Source of the DNA: Mycolicibacterium flavescens
Lineage (GTDB): Bacteria > Actinomycetota > Actinomycetes > Mycobacteriales > Mycobacteriaceae
Direction: 5' to 3'
Length of the DNA: 64,000 nt
NCBI GenBank assembly: GCA_900637135.1
Contig: LR134353.1
Location: 1,302,001 to 1,366,000, forward strand
How positions within the stretch are numbered: position 1 is the stretch's first letter; every line of letters starts with the position of its first letter. Below are positions 36,476 through 45,703 of the stretch, in pieces. The notes beneath the pieces are model-generated. The model was not told where the DNA came from and ran no database searches. It saw only the letters and a list, made by a program, of their open reading frames with translations. The position numbers were made by a program, and so were the translations under genes.

Positions 36476-37513
36476 ATGCGTCTCTCAGTCCTTGATCTCG
36501 TACCGGTGCGCACCGACCAGTCGACCTCCGATGCGCTGGCAGCGTCGACGCGGCTCGCGCAGACCGCCGACCGCCTCGGCTACACCCGCTTCTGGGTCGC
36601 CGAGCACCACAACATGCCCTCGGTGGCGGCCACCAGCCCACCGGTGCTCATTGCGCACCTCGCTGCGCACACCGAACACATCCGGGTCGGATCCGGCGGG
36701 GTGATGCTGCCGAATCACGCGCCGCTGGCCGTCGCCGAGCAGTTCGCACTCTTGGAGGCGGCCCACCCTGGACGCATCGACCTCGGCATCGGCCGCGCGC
36801 CGGGCTCGGACCCGGTGACGTCGATGGCGCTGCGCGGTGCCGCCGGTCGCGACGATCGTGACATTGAGGCCTTCCCCGACTACCTCGACGACGTGGTCGC
36901 TTTGATGAGTGCGCGCGGCGTGCGCGTGCCGATTCCGAATCAGCGTTACGTCCTCAAGGCGACACCCGCTGCGGTGAGCGAACCGAAGCTGTGGCTTCTG
37001 GGGTCGTCGATGTATTCGGCGCACTTGGCCGCCGCGAAGGGACTGCCGTACGTGTTCGCCCACCACTTCTCGGGCCAGGGCACCGCGGAGGCGCTGGAGG
37101 TGTACCGCTCGGAGTTCCGGACCAGTGAGCTGGCGCCCGAACCCGTCACCTTCCTCACGGTCAACGCGGTCGTCGCCGAAACACGTGAGGAGGCAGAGGC
37201 TTTGGCGTTGCCCAACCTTCAGATGATGGCGCGGCTGCGCACCGGTCAACCGTTGGGTCCGTTGGATCTCGTCGAGGACGCCCAACAGCAGGAGCTCACA
37301 CCGCAGGCGCAGCGCATCGCCGAAGCCTCCTTCGGGCGCGCTGTCGTCGGGGATCCGACCGAGGCGGCCGAGCAGGTGCGTGCGCTGGCCGACCGGTTCG
37401 GTGTCGATGAGGTCATGGTCAACCCGGTGGCTTCGGCCCGCCGCGGCACCGACCCGGCGACCGCGCCAGCGCGCGACAACACGCTGGAACTGCTGGCCAA
37501 AGAGTTGTTCTAG
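36476..37513 (+). CDS. Luciferase-like (LLM) flavin-dependent oxidoreductase
   Basis: A 345-residue member of the bacterial luciferase-like superfamily, using FMN or F420. It begins MRLSVLDLVPVRTD, contains YTRFWVAEHHNMPSVAATSP (typical of this subgroup), GSGGVMLPNHAPLAVAEQFALLEAAHPGRIDLGIGRAPG, and ends DNTLELLAKELF. An alternative GTG 36467 would overlap the upstream monooxygenase stop (GTGA); the ATG 9 nt further gives the conserved N-terminus. Co-transcribed with the TetR-controlled monooxygenase, it may be part of the same degradative or detoxifying pathway. A 26-bp tandem repeat follows directly. Confidence 0.9.
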   Translation: MRLSVLDLVPVRTDQSTSDALAASTRLAQTADRLGYTRFWVAEHHNMPSVAATSPPVLIAHLAAHTEHIRVGSGGVMLPNHAPLAVAEQFALLEAAHPGRIDLGIGRAPGSDPVTSMALRGAAGRDDRDIEAFPDYLDDVVALMSARGVRVPIPNQRYVLKATPAAVSEPKLWLLGSSMYSAHLAAAKGLPYVFAHHFSGQGTAEALEVYRSEFRTSELAPEPVTFLTVNAVVAETREEAEALALPNLQMMARLRTGQPLGPLDLVEDAQQQELTPQAQRIAEASFGRAVVGDPTEAAEQVRALADRFGVDEVMVNPVASARRGTDPATAPARDNTLELLAKELF

Positions 37514-37516
37514 GCC

Positions 37517-37620
37517 GGCGTCAACCGGCGGGCCGGTTATCAGGCGTCAACCGGCGGGCCGGTTATCAGGCGTCAGCCGGCGGGCCGGTTATCAGGCGTC
37601 AACCGGCGGGCCGGTTATCA
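37517..37620. repeat. 26-bp tandem repeat derived from the 3' end of a Ddn-like gene
   Basis: Four copies start at 37517, 37543, 37569 and 37595; a diverged fragment begins at 37621. The unit contains AACCGG-CGGG-CCGGTT, itself a small hairpin. On the minus strand the unit encodes the last codons and the stop of the Ddn-like gene (37599-37601); the three copies beyond it are untranslated. One copy has a T-to-C change on the minus strand. Confidence 0.95.
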
Positions 37621-38066
37621 GGCTTCAGCCTGACCACCGGGATCGGACGTGACGTCCGCTTCTGATAGCCGATGTAGCGGTCCTTGTTGCCGCGCATCTC
37701 GTTGACGATCTTCCACAGTCGCGGGAAGTCGGGATCATCGTGAGTGACGGGGGTCGCGGTGACCTTGATCCGCTTCGGGCCGACGTTGATCTCGACGTTC
37801 GGATCGGCCTTGAGGTTGTGATACCACCCGGGCGCTTTCGGTTCGCCTCCCTTGGACGCGACCACCAGATAGTCGTCTCCGTCGCGGGTATAGGCGAGCG
37901 AATTGGACCGCTGCAAACCGGTTTTCGCGCCGACCGTGTGCAGGATCAGCATCGACGGTGCGCCAGGGACTGTGTGGCCGATGCGGCCGTTGGTGCCCTT
38001 GTAGATCTTGTCGTGCAGCAACAGCATCGGGTAACCGATGTACTTCTCGTACCAGGGCATGCTCAT
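37599..38066 (-). CDS. Deazaflavin-dependent nitroreductase/Ddn-like (Rv1261c-like)
   Basis: A 155-residue protein of the F420-binding nitroreductase family (Ddn/split-barrel fold). It shows MSMPWYEKYIGYPMLLLHDKIYKGTNGRIG, then MLILHTVGAKTGLQRSNSLAYT, YLVVASKGGEPKAPGWYHNLKADPNVEINVG; these residues form the F420-binding half of the fold in related proteins. Ddn in M. tuberculosis activates pretomanid; close relatives reduce quinones. The start is ATG 38066 (or ATG 38060). It follows the HIT gene by 4 bp, so both are one operon. The gene ends inside a 26-bp tandem repeat. Same pair order as Rv1262c-Rv1261c. Confidence 0.9.
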   Translation of the reverse strand: MSMPWYEKYIGYPMLLLHDKIYKGTNGRIGHTVPGAPSMLILHTVGAKTGLQRSNSLAYTRDGDDYLVVASKGGEPKAPGWYHNLKADPNVEINVGPKRIKVTATPVTHDDPDFPRLWKIVNEMRGNKDRYIGYQKRTSRPIPVVRLKPDNRPAG

Positions 38067-38070
38067 GGGC

Positions 38071-38508
38071 TCAGTCTTGCGCAGCCGAGTCGAGTTCCGC
38101 CAGCGCCTCGCGCAGCAGCCGTCCCGACTCCTCACGGTCCGGGTCGCGGCGAAGGAGCATGTTCTTGGCGAACGAGAGCTTGTCGCCCTGCTGTCGCGGC
38201 AGCACGTGCAGATGGATGTGGAACACCGTCTGAAACGCGGCCTTGCCGTCGTTGATCACCACGTTGTTGCCGTCGGCGTGCAAACCGGACCGGCGTGCGG
38301 CACGCGCGATCCGCTGGCCCACCCGCGCCAAGGTGGCGACGGTCTCCGGCGGCGTGTCGGTCAGGTCCACCGTGTGCCGCTTCGGGATCACCAGCGTGTG
38401 TCCGCGGCTGAACGGGCGGATGTCGAGGATGGCGAGGACGTCGTCGTCTTCGTAGATGCGGATGGCCGGGGCCTCGCCGGCGACGATGGCGCAGAACACA
38501 CAGGACAT
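38071..38508 (-). CDS. HIT-family nucleotide-binding protein (Rv1262c-like)
   Basis: A 145-residue Hint/HIT-family hydrolase acting on nucleoside phosphoramidates or AMP-linked compounds. It begins MSCVFCAIVAGEAPAIRIYEDD; CxxC may bind zinc. The active-site triad is FHIHLHVLP (H-x-H-x-H) at about residues 98-106. TACCGT at 38515-38520 lies 6 nt before the ATG on the minus strand, a leaderless start. Upstream by 17 bp is the VOC gene on the same strand. Confidence 0.94.
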   Translation of the reverse strand: MSCVFCAIVAGEAPAIRIYEDDDVLAILDIRPFSRGHTLVIPKRHTVDLTDTPPETVATLARVGQRIARAARRSGLHADGNNVVINDGKAAFQTVFHIHLHVLPRQQGDKLSFAKNMLLRRDPDREESGRLLREALAELDSAAQD

Positions 38509-38524
38509 GCCGCCACGGTAGCGC

Positions 38525-38998
38525 TCAGCCCGCGACGTTCTCGTTCGCCCATGCGGCCAACCGCCGATCTCGCTCCTCACCAGAGATGTCCTCGACGCGT
38601 GTCATCACCGACCAGCGAGTGCCGAACGGGTCGACGATCGACGCGAACCGGTCGCCGGTGACGAACGTCTGCGCCGGTTCTCGCACGACGGCTCCGGCCT
38701 GTTCGGCCCTCGACACGACCGCGTCGACGTCCTCGCAGTACAGCCCGATCGAATACGTGGCAGGTCCGGATGGGTCCGGCGCGGCGATCTGGTACGCCTC
38801 GGCGGGATCGCCGAGTTGCAGGCGGCCGTTGCCGAAGTCGAGTTCGGCGTGCGCCACGGTGCCGTTCGGACCGTCCATACGGTCGACCAGCGTGGCGCCG
38901 AACACCGAGGTGTAGAAGTCGATCGCGGCCGCGGCGCCGTCGAGGCAGAGGAAGGGGGTCAGGCTGGTGTAGCCCTCGGGCATCTTGTTGACGGTCAT
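38525..38998 (-). CDS. VOC-superfamily (glyoxalase/PhnB-like) protein
   Basis: A 157-residue protein of the vicinal-oxygen-chelate fold. It begins EGYTSLTPFLCLDGAAAAIDFYTSVFGA and has GNGRLQLGDPAEAY and the tail PFGTRWSVMTRVEDIS, as in PhnB-like proteins. Paired beta-alpha-beta units and scattered metal-side residues fit, but some members lack a full metal site; no enzyme activity can be assigned. ATG 38998 is preferred over GTG 39007. Absent from this position in M. tuberculosis. It is divergent from an AraC regulator whose gene begins 95 bp upstream, so regulation by that protein is plausible. Confidence 0.85.
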   Translation of the reverse strand: MTVNKMPEGYTSLTPFLCLDGAAAAIDFYTSVFGATLVDRMDGPNGTVAHAELDFGNGRLQLGDPAEAYQIAAPDPSGPATYSIGLYCEDVDAVVSRAEQAGAVVREPAQTFVTGDRFASIVDPFGTRWSVMTRVEDISGEERDRRLAAWANENVAG

Positions 38999-39093
38999 GG
39001 TCGCCACTTTGGATGCCCCATGCCCCGGGGTTATTGGAATTTCGCGACAGTCCGAATGCCTCGGGCATGGCGACGTTTCGTAGCCTCGATCCC

Positions 39094-39927
39094 ATGTGCG
39101 ATGGCGGAACGTCGGTACATGCGAAGCCCGTGCGCGGTGTCGTCGGGCGCGCCGCGAGCGCCTCGGTATTCGACCTCGACCGCTGGGCTCCTTCGCGCCG
39201 AGCGGCTCCGTTCGTTGAGCACTTCTGGTCGGTTCAGTGGGATCTCGCTGACGAAGAGCCGTTCACCAGCACGGTGATCACATTTCCGTCGGTGCACATC
39301 ACTCATGAATGGGGCAGTGACAAAGCGCGCCACGGCTTTGCGTTACCGAACAATTTGGTGCACGGCGTCGTGGACCGCGTGTTCGAGACGACCATCGGCG
39401 GACGCGGCGCAGTGGTGGGCGCGCGATTCCACCCCGGAGGCTTCACCGCGCGCTTCGATCGCGACGCGTCGACCCTGACCGGACGAGTGGCGCCGGTGGA
39501 CGATGGTCTCTTCGGCTCGGTGGTCGATCTCCACGACGATGTGGCATCGGCCGCCCTGCGCCTCGACGATTTGATCGCGGCACACAGCGGTGGACTCGAC
39601 GAGACCTACTTGGCCCTCCGCGATCTGGTCGACCGGATCAGTGACGACGATCAGCTGCACCGGGTGGAACAGGTGATGCACCTGTCGCCGTGGAGCACGC
39701 GCACCACACAACGGGTCTTCCGCCGGTATGTCGGCGTGCCGGTCAAGTGGGTGCTGTGCCGCTACCGACTGCAGCAGGCGGCGCTCGAGATCGAGACGAA
39801 CCCGGGCGTGGACTTCGCCGACCTCGCCGTGCGCCTCGGGTGGTACGACCAAGCGCATTTCATCAACGATTTCCGGACGATGCTGGGTGCTACACCCGGT
39901 GAATACGCCGACCGACACCGGGTCTGA
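39094..39927 (+). CDS. AraC-family transcriptional regulator
   Basis: A 277-residue regulator: the N-terminal 150 residues form a ligand-side domain (DRWAPSRRAAPFVEHFWSVQWDL, then VVGARFHPGGFTARF); two helix-turn-helix units follow at about residues 185-275 (RVEQVMHLSPWSTRTTQRVF and FADLAVRLGWYDQAHFINDF). The start ATG 39094 is supported by TAGCCT at 39081-39086, 7 nt upstream; ATGs further up have no such signal. Divergent to the VOC gene and 18 bp ahead of amiB2. It may act on either. Not in this place in M. tuberculosis. Confidence 0.9.
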   Translation: MCDGGTSVHAKPVRGVVGRAASASVFDLDRWAPSRRAAPFVEHFWSVQWDLADEEPFTSTVITFPSVHITHEWGSDKARHGFALPNNLVHGVVDRVFETTIGGRGAVVGARFHPGGFTARFDRDASTLTGRVAPVDDGLFGSVVDLHDDVASAALRLDDLIAAHSGGLDETYLALRDLVDRISDDDQLHRVEQVMHLSPWSTRTTQRVFRRYVGVPVKWVLCRYRLQQAALEIETNPGVDFADLAVRLGWYDQAHFINDFRTMLGATPGEYADRHRV

Positions 39928-39944
39928 GCGGCTACGCTGCGGCC

Positions 39945-41324
39945 GTGGACACCAGCGAGCTTGTCTTCGCAGGCGCCGCTGAGCAGGCGCGGTTGCTCGC
40001 GTCCGGCGTCATCACCGCTCCGGAATTGCTCGGCCACTATCTCGAGCGGATCGCTCGACTCGACACCACGCTTCGCTCGTACCGCGTGGTGCTCGAAGCC
40101 GGCGCACGACGCGAAGCGGACGCCGCGCAACGGCGGCTTGACGCGGGGGAGCGGGCGCCATTGTTGGGCGTGCCGATAGCGATCAAGGACGACGTCGACA
40201 TCGAGGGTGAGACGACGACCTACGGCAGCGCCGCACACGGGCCCGCCAAGACCCGCGACGCGGACGTGGTGCAGCGGCTACGCGACGCGGGCGCGGTGAT
40301 CATCGGCAAGACCACGGTGCCGGAGCTGATGCTGTGGCCGTTCACCGAGACGGTGACGTTCGGCGCGACCCGCAACCCGTGGAACGTCGACTTCGCGCCC
40401 GGCGGAAGCAGCGGCGGAAGTGGCGCGGCGGTGGCCGCGGGTCTGGCGCCGATCGCGCTCGGTTCCGACGGAATGGGCTCCATCCGCATTCCGGCGACGT
40501 GGTGCGGACTGTTCGGCCTCAAACCGCAACGAGACCGGGTGCCCATCGCGCCGCACGACGACGCGTGGAACGGCCTCAGCGTCAACGGCCCGATCACCAG
40601 AACGGTGGAGGACGCGGCGCTGTTCTTGGAGGCGACGACGGGGGAATCCGGATTCGTCGCGGCCGCCTCCGCAGAACCTCGACGCCTCCGAATTGCGTTG
40701 AGCGACAAGCTTCCTCCGCTGCTGACGAGCCGGGTGGGACATGCGCAGCGCGCGGCGCTGAAGGAGTCGGGTGAGCTGCTGCGGGAACTCGGTCACGAGG
40801 TGGTCGACCGCGACCCGGATTACCCGGCATCGGTGATGATCGACCAGGCACTGCCGCGGTATTTCAGGGGCTGCTACGACGACGTCCAGACGCTGCCCCA
40901 TCCGGAGCGGCTGGACGCCAGGACACGCAGCTTCGCACGGGTCGGCGGAATGATCTCCGATCGGAGGATGGCGGCCATCCGCGACGCGGAAGCCCGTACC
41001 GCCGACCGGATTCAGTCCATTTTCGACGACGTGGACGTGGTGCTCACCCCGGGGACGGCAAGGGGCCCCTCGCGCATCGGGGCGTATCAGCGCCGGGGGA
41101 TGCTGTCGACGCTGTTGTCGGTGGCCTCGCGAGTGCCGTTCCAGGCGTTGTTCAACGTGACGGGTCAGCCGGCGGCGGTGGTGCCGTGGGGTTTCGACGG
41201 TGCCGGCGTACCGACGTCCGTGCAGTTGGTGGGCAGGCCCTTCGATGAGGCGACGCTGCTGTCGCTCGCCGGGCAGATCGAGCGCGTACGCCCGTGGGCG
41301 CACCGGCGTCCGCCCGTGTCCTAA
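39945..41324 (+). CDS. amiB2: Amidase AmiB2 (amidase-signature family)
   Basis: A 459-residue amidase that hydrolyses amides to carboxylate and ammonia. Catalytic Ser-cisSer-Lys triad: Lys in PIAIKDDVD (near 82), Ser in FAPGGSSGGSGAAVAAGLAP (near 150-160) and GSDGMGSIRIPA. The length and the C-terminal features (VTGQPAAVVPWG, GVPTSVQLVGRPFDE) are typical. The GTG start has TACGCT at 39933-39938, 6 nt upstream, so the message is leaderless. Its stop overlaps the stop of the convergent glycosylase remnant by 4 nt. Position of Rv1263. Confidence 0.94.
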   Translation: MDTSELVFAGAAEQARLLASGVITAPELLGHYLERIARLDTTLRSYRVVLEAGARREADAAQRRLDAGERAPLLGVPIAIKDDVDIEGETTTYGSAAHGPAKTRDADVVQRLRDAGAVIIGKTTVPELMLWPFTETVTFGATRNPWNVDFAPGGSSGGSGAAVAAGLAPIALGSDGMGSIRIPATWCGLFGLKPQRDRVPIAPHDDAWNGLSVNGPITRTVEDAALFLEATTGESGFVAAASAEPRRLRIALSDKLPPLLTSRVGHAQRAALKESGELLRELGHEVVDRDPDYPASVMIDQALPRYFRGCYDDVQTLPHPERLDARTRSFARVGGMISDRRMAAIRDAEARTADRIQSIFDDVDVVLTPGTARGPSRIGAYQRRGMLSTLLSVASRVPFQALFNVTGQPAAVVPWGFDGAGVPTSVQLVGRPFDEATLLSLAGQIERVRPWAHRRPPVS

Positions 41325-41822
41325 GTCGCCGCCTCGGAAAGGGCTTCGCGCCAGATCGTGAGCTTGTCGGCGAATGGCATGGTCTGCGCCGGGCTTGTCG
41401 ACGGCAGTCGTCGGTACCGCAGATCGCTTGCGACGCGGACGAGCCGCGTGAAGTTTCTCTCGGCCGCCGCACCGTTGAACAGCACCACTTCGATGCCGCG
41501 GTGTTCATCGAAGAAGCGCTGAAAATCGTTCGGCACCATGCTTTCCAGCCTCACCGCGGAGTCGAGGCTGCCCTCGCGCTGACAGGAGTGCAAGACGTCC
41601 CAAGCGGCGATCCCGTGAGCCGTCAGTCCAGTGCAACGCTGCTCGTACGGCGCGTCGGCCGCGAACCCGAAGACGTCGCCCATGACGCCAGAAGGCATTG
41701 CGTGGGTTGTCGTAATACCGCTGGGCGGCGAGCGAGATGACGCTGGGCATATTGCCCAGGATCAAGGTGTGCGCATCAACGCCGACAATCGGCGGCAACC
41801 CGTACAGCACCGGTGAACCCAT
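41321..41822 (-). pseudogene. Frameshifted DNA-deoxyinosine glycosylase (UDG family 6)
   Basis: A family 6 uracil/hypoxanthine-DNA glycosylase gene broken in two frames. The N-terminal part (from ATG 41822) reads [19 protein letters not shown] and ends NPRNAFWR; the C-terminal part continues in another frame as MGDVFGFAADAPYEQRCTGLTAHGIAAWDVLHS to the end (stop 41321-41323). Intact proteins of this family read PRNAFW-x-I-M-G at this point. Two bases appear to be missing near 41690-41695, or one is extra. No known catalytic residues are lost otherwise. This may be a true mutation or a sequencing error. The neighbours are intact. Confidence 0.8.
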
Positions 41823-41856
41823 CCCTCGACTATCGCACGCGGTATACGTTGGGCCG

Positions 41857-42975
41857 GTGGCCGATGACTTCGACGTCGAAGGGTCCGGTCTGCTCGACGG
41901 GCTCGAAGGTGACGAGCGCGCCGAGCGCGCCGAGCTGGTCGAGTGGTTGGTGAGCAAAGGCATCGACGTCGAGGTGATCCGAGACGCGTTCCTGCCGATG
42001 CTGCTCGGCGCGCGTCAGGCGCTCGGCGACGACGGGGTCTACGTCTCCGCGCGCGAAACCAGCGAGAAGACCGGCATCGATCTCGAACTGCTGCAGCGTA
42101 TTCAACGCGCGATGGGACTGCCCACAGTCGATGACCCCGACGCCAAGGTCCATCTGCGTGCCGATGCCGAAGCCGCGGCGTACGGTCAACGTTTCATCGA
42201 GATCGGAATCCTGCCCGACCAGATCATCCAGATCACGCGCGTGCTCGCAGAGGGGCTGTCGAAGGCCGCGGAGGTGATGCGGTACGCCGGGCTGGCTTCG
42301 GTGCTCGACCCTGGCGCATCCGAAGTCGTCATCGCCAAGAACGCCGAGGCCCTGGTGCGTACGGCCGATCCGCTGCTCGGTCCGATGATCCAGGACATGT
42401 TGCGGTTGCAGTTGCGCCATCTGATGGAGACCGAGGCGATCACCGCGTCAGAGCGCGCGAAGGGTCAACGGCTGCCGGGCGCACGGCTGGTGACGATCGC
42501 GTTCGCCGATCTCGTCGGTTTCACCAGACTCGGCGAGGCGGTGCCCCCGGAGGATCTGGAACAGCTCGCCCACCGGCTGTTCGATCTCGCGCATGAGGCG
42601 TCCGTCCCGCCCGTGCGGTTCGTCAAGACGATCGGCGACGAGGTGATGCTCGTGAGCCAGGAACCGGTACCCCTGCTCGACGCGGCGCTGACCCTCGTCG
42701 AGCAGACCAACGACGACGAGGACTTCCCACGGCTGCGCGTCGGCCTGGCCACCGGAATGGCGGTGAGCCGCACCGGTGACTGGTTCGGCGGGGCGGTGAA
42801 CCTCGCGAGCCGCATCACCAGCGCCGCGCGGCCCGGCACCGTTCTGGTCTCGGAGTCGACGCGCGACGCCGTCGGTGACGATGAGGGGTTCTCGTTCTCG
42901 TTCGCGGGGGCGCGACATCTCAAGGGCATCAAGTCGGATGTGAAGCTGTTCCGCGTGCGACGGGGAGGCGACTGA
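41857..42975 (+). CDS. Adenylyl cyclase, Rv1264-like class III
   Basis: A 372-residue class III cyclase. Residues 1-190 form the N-terminal helical regulatory domain that in Rv1264 of M. tuberculosis makes the enzyme respond to pH (inhibition by contacts with the catalytic domain). The catalytic domain (about 200-372) has [17 protein letters not shown] (metal Asp), [14 protein letters not shown] (second metal Asp), [25 protein letters not shown] (transition-state Asn/Arg). It makes cAMP as a homodimer in the cytosol. GTG 41857 is 6 nt after TACGTT (41845-41850), a leaderless start. Upstream in-frame codons are excluded on that ground. Same position as Rv1264. Confidence 0.93.
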   Translation: MADDFDVEGSGLLDGLEGDERAERAELVEWLVSKGIDVEVIRDAFLPMLLGARQALGDDGVYVSARETSEKTGIDLELLQRIQRAMGLPTVDDPDAKVHLRADAEAAAYGQRFIEIGILPDQIIQITRVLAEGLSKAAEVMRYAGLASVLDPGASEVVIAKNAEALVRTADPLLGPMIQDMLRLQLRHLMETEAITASERAKGQRLPGARLVTIAFADLVGFTRLGEAVPPEDLEQLAHRLFDLAHEASVPPVRFVKTIGDEVMLVSQEPVPLLDAALTLVEQTNDDEDFPRLRVGLATGMAVSRTGDWFGGAVNLASRITSAARPGTVLVSESTRDAVGDDEGFSFSFAGARHLKGIKSDVKLFRVRRGGD

Positions 42976-43077
42976 ACTTGGCAGCGGTTCGAACCATTGT
43001 TCGAGGCAGCGAAGGGCCGTGAGACGACCGCTGGCATTTCGAAACGGCTGCTGGCGTAGGTGATCTACGATCCAGGA

Positions 43078-43488
43078 ATGAGCCGCGTCGCAAAAGCCGT
43101 GCTGGTCACGCTGTTCGTCGCATCATCCGGTCTGCTCGGTGTGGGTCCGGCGAACGCGCAACCGCCGCAGCCGGCATGCGGCTACACGCTGTCGCCGCCG
43201 CAGGTTGTGAACACCGGCGGCGTGAGCAAGGTGACGGCGACGGTCTCGTTCCTCGCTTGCGGTGCGCCGTTCCAGCCGGCGTACAGCGTCGCGTGCGTCC
43301 ACCAGGCCGGCCATGACTCTCAGGGGCAGTGCACGCAGGCGCGAGGGCCGGCCGCCGCGCAAGTGTTCTTCGAGCCGTATCAGCCGGGCGGGACCTACAT
43401 CGCGAGCGGGCGCGGCTGCGGCAAGGTCTTTCAGGACGCGCTCGAGCCGAACTGCGACATGCTCGGCCCGATCAACGCGACGCTGTAG
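43078..43488 (+). CDS. Small secreted protein, function unknown
   Basis: A 136-residue protein starting MSRVAKAVLVTLFVASSGLLG, a typical signal peptide, with a likely cleavage site after AQ or NAQ near residue 29. The mature part has six cysteines (ACGYTL, LACGAP, VACVHQ, GQCTQ, RGCGKV, PNCDM), probably three disulfides, and it is small, neutral and Pro/Gly-rich. TACGAT at 43066-43071 lies 6 nt before the ATG, so leaderless. It is reminiscent of the small secreted M. tuberculosis proteins near Rv1268c-Rv1271c, but I cannot tie it to a family. Convergent with copA, 1 bp apart. Confidence 0.75.
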   Translation: MSRVAKAVLVTLFVASSGLLGVGPANAQPPQPACGYTLSPPQVVNTGGVSKVTATVSFLACGAPFQPAYSVACVHQAGHDSQGQCTQARGPAAAQVFFEPYQPGGTYIASGRGCGKVFQDALEPNCDMLGPINATL

Positions 43489-43489
43489 A

Positions 43490-45703
43490 TCACCGCGACG
43501 CGGTAGCCGAGAACCGGCGCAGCCGAAGGCTGTTGCTGACGACGAACACCGAACTGAATGCCATCGCCGCACCGGCGATCATGGGGTTCAGCAACCCGGC
43601 CGCCGCCAACGGCAACGCCGCGACGTTATAAGCGAACGCCCAGAACAGGTTTCCCTTGATCGTCGCCAGCGTCCTGCGAGACAGGCGGATTGCGTCGGGG
43701 ACCGCGTTCAAGTCGTCGCGGACCAAGGTCAGATCGCTCGCCTCGATCGCGACGTCGGTGCCGCTTCCCATCGCGAGTCCGAGATCAGCCTGGGCGAGGG
43801 CCGCCGCGTCGTTGACGCCATCGCCGACCATCGCGACCACCTTGCCGTCAGCTTGCAGGCGCTGAACGGCATCCACCTTGTCCTGCGGCAGTACTTCGGC
43901 GACGACATCCTCGATGCCCACCTCCGCGGCGATCGTGCGGGCCGCGGCCTCGTTGTCGCCGGTCACCATGATCGGCTTCAGCCTCAGCGCACGAAGCCGC
44001 GAGATCGCTTCGGGTGAAGTCGGTTTGATCGCATCCGCGACCACCAACACCCCCCGGGCCTCACCGTCCCATCCGACGACGACGGCGGTGCGACCCTGTG
44101 ATTCTTCCTGCCGCACCGTGACTTTCAGCGACGCGGGAAGCTCGTGCGACGACAGCAGCCGTTGCCGTCCGACGGTCACATCGCGCCCGTCGACCCGTCC
44201 GCGCACCCCGAGACCGCGCAGGTTGGTGAAACCTTCGACCGTCGGCAGCTCACCCAGCTTCTCCCGCGCGCCTGTCACGATGGCCCTGGCGATCGGATGC
44301 TCGGAACCATCCTCGACCGCACCGGCCATCCGTAGCACGTCGTCGGGCCGTTCAGCGTCGGCGGCGACGACGTCGATCAACGTCATCCTGCCGGTGGTGA
44401 TGGTCCCCGTCTTGTCCAACACGATGGTGTCGATTCGCCTGGTCGACTCCAGCACCTCGGGCCCCTTGATCAAGATGCCCAGCTGCGCGCCGCGACCCGT
44501 ACCGACCATGAGGGCGGTCGGCGTGGCCAACCCCAGCGCGCACGGGCATGCGATGATCAGCACTGCCACCGCCGCGGTGAAGGCCATCGCGGCCGACGCC
44601 CCGGTGCCCAACCAGAAGCCCAGAGTCGCAACCGATAGCGCGATCACAACCGGCACGAACACACCCGAGATCCGGTCGGCCAGCCGCTGTGCGTCGGCCT
44701 TCCCGCTCTGGGCGTCCTCGACCAGCCGCGCCATCTGGGCAAGCTGCGTGTCGCCGCCGACCCGCTTGGCCCGCACCACGAGTCGGCCGTCGACGTTAAC
44801 CGTCGCACCCACGACCTCGTCACCGGGTCCGACGTCCACCGGAACCGCTTCGCCAGTCAGCATCGACGCATCCACCGCCGAGGCCCCCTCGACCACGACG
44901 CCATCGGCGGCGATCTTCTCACCGGGCCGCACCACGAATTCGTCACCGACACCGAGCTGATCGATCGGAATCCGTTGTTCGCGGCCATCGCTGCGAATCA
45001 CGACGTCCTTGGCGCCCAGCTCCAGCAAGGCACGCAGGGCCGCGCCCGCGCGCCGCTTGGAACGCGCTTCGAAATATCGCCCGGCCAGAATGAACGTGGT
45101 GACCCCTGCGGCGACCTCGAAGTACACGCTGCCCGAGCCGTCGGTGCGTGACAGCGTCAGCTCGAAGCCATGGGTCATTCCCGGGATGCCTGCGGTGCCC
45201 CAGAACAACGCGTAGACCGACCATCCCAGCGCGGCGAGCGTGCCCATCGAGATCAGCGTGTCCATGGTAGCGCTGCCGTGGCGCAGGTTCGCCCATGCGG
45301 CACGGTGAAACGGCCACGCCCCCCACACCACTACCGGCGCCGTCAGCGTCAGCGAGAGCCACTGCCAGTTCGTGAACTGCAGAGCGGGGATCATCGCCAT
45401 CGCGATCACCGGAACCGTCAAGGCGAGTGAGACCAGCAGCCGGTACCGCAGGGTGGCGGTCGGATCGTCTTCGACGGCGGTCGCCTGTTCGGTAGGCAGG
45501 TGCGCTTGATACCCCGCGTCTTCGACGGTGGCCACCAACGCCTCCGGGGTCACGTCTGCGCTGTACTGGACGCGCGCCTTCTCGGTGGCGAAGTTGACTG
45601 TGGCCGTCACGCCCTCGATCTTGTTGAGCTTGCGCTCGATTCGGTTCGCGCATGACGCACAGGTCATACCGTCGATGGACAGCTCGATCGTGTCAGTGGC
45701 CAT
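43490..45703 (-). CDS. Copper-exporting P1B-type ATPase (CopA-like)
   Basis: A 737-residue heavy-metal ATPase: N-terminal metal-binding domain GMTCASC (Cys15, Cys18), eight membrane helices, CPC in [11 protein letters not shown] near residue 385, DKTGT in [11 protein letters not shown] near 429, and [12 protein letters not shown]. The CPC type, together with the neighbours, indicates Cu+ export. It starts at ATG 45703, overlapping the 3' end of the upstream secreted copper protein gene by 11 bp. It is the last gene of a copper operon with a CsoR-type box. Its closest M. tuberculosis relatives by memory are CtpA/CtpB/CtpV. Confidence 0.94.
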   Translation of the reverse strand: MATDTIELSIDGMTCASCANRIERKLNKIEGVTATVNFATEKARVQYSADVTPEALVATVEDAGYQAHLPTEQATAVEDDPTATLRYRLLVSLALTVPVIAMAMIPALQFTNWQWLSLTLTAPVVVWGAWPFHRAAWANLRHGSATMDTLISMGTLAALGWSVYALFWGTAGIPGMTHGFELTLSRTDGSGSVYFEVAAGVTTFILAGRYFEARSKRRAGAALRALLELGAKDVVIRSDGREQRIPIDQLGVGDEFVVRPGEKIAADGVVVEGASAVDASMLTGEAVPVDVGPGDEVVGATVNVDGRLVVRAKRVGGDTQLAQMARLVEDAQSGKADAQRLADRISGVFVPVVIALSVATLGFWLGTGASAAMAFTAAVAVLIIACPCALGLATPTALMVGTGRGAQLGILIKGPEVLESTRRIDTIVLDKTGTITTGRMTLIDVVAADAERPDDVLRMAGAVEDGSEHPIARAIVTGAREKLGELPTVEGFTNLRGLGVRGRVDGRDVTVGRQRLLSSHELPASLKVTVRQEESQGRTAVVVGWDGEARGVLVVADAIKPTSPEAISRLRALRLKPIMVTGDNEAAARTIAAEVGIEDVVAEVLPQDKVDAVQRLQADGKVVAMVGDGVNDAAALAQADLGLAMGSGTDVAIEASDLTLVRDDLNAVPDAIRLSRRTLATIKGNLFWAFAYNVAALPLAAAGLLNPMIAGAAMAFSSVFVVSNSLRLRRFSATASR

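Noticed and set aside
37517..37620. CRISPR array at the 26-bp repeats
   Set aside because: Repeats are direct head-to-tail with no spacers and no cas genes are present.
41505..41963. A separate 152-codon minus-strand gene upstream of the glycosylase
   Set aside because: Only part of it (from 41822) is the glycosylase N-terminus; the rest overlaps the cyclase start and reads as low-complexity Ser-rich sequence.
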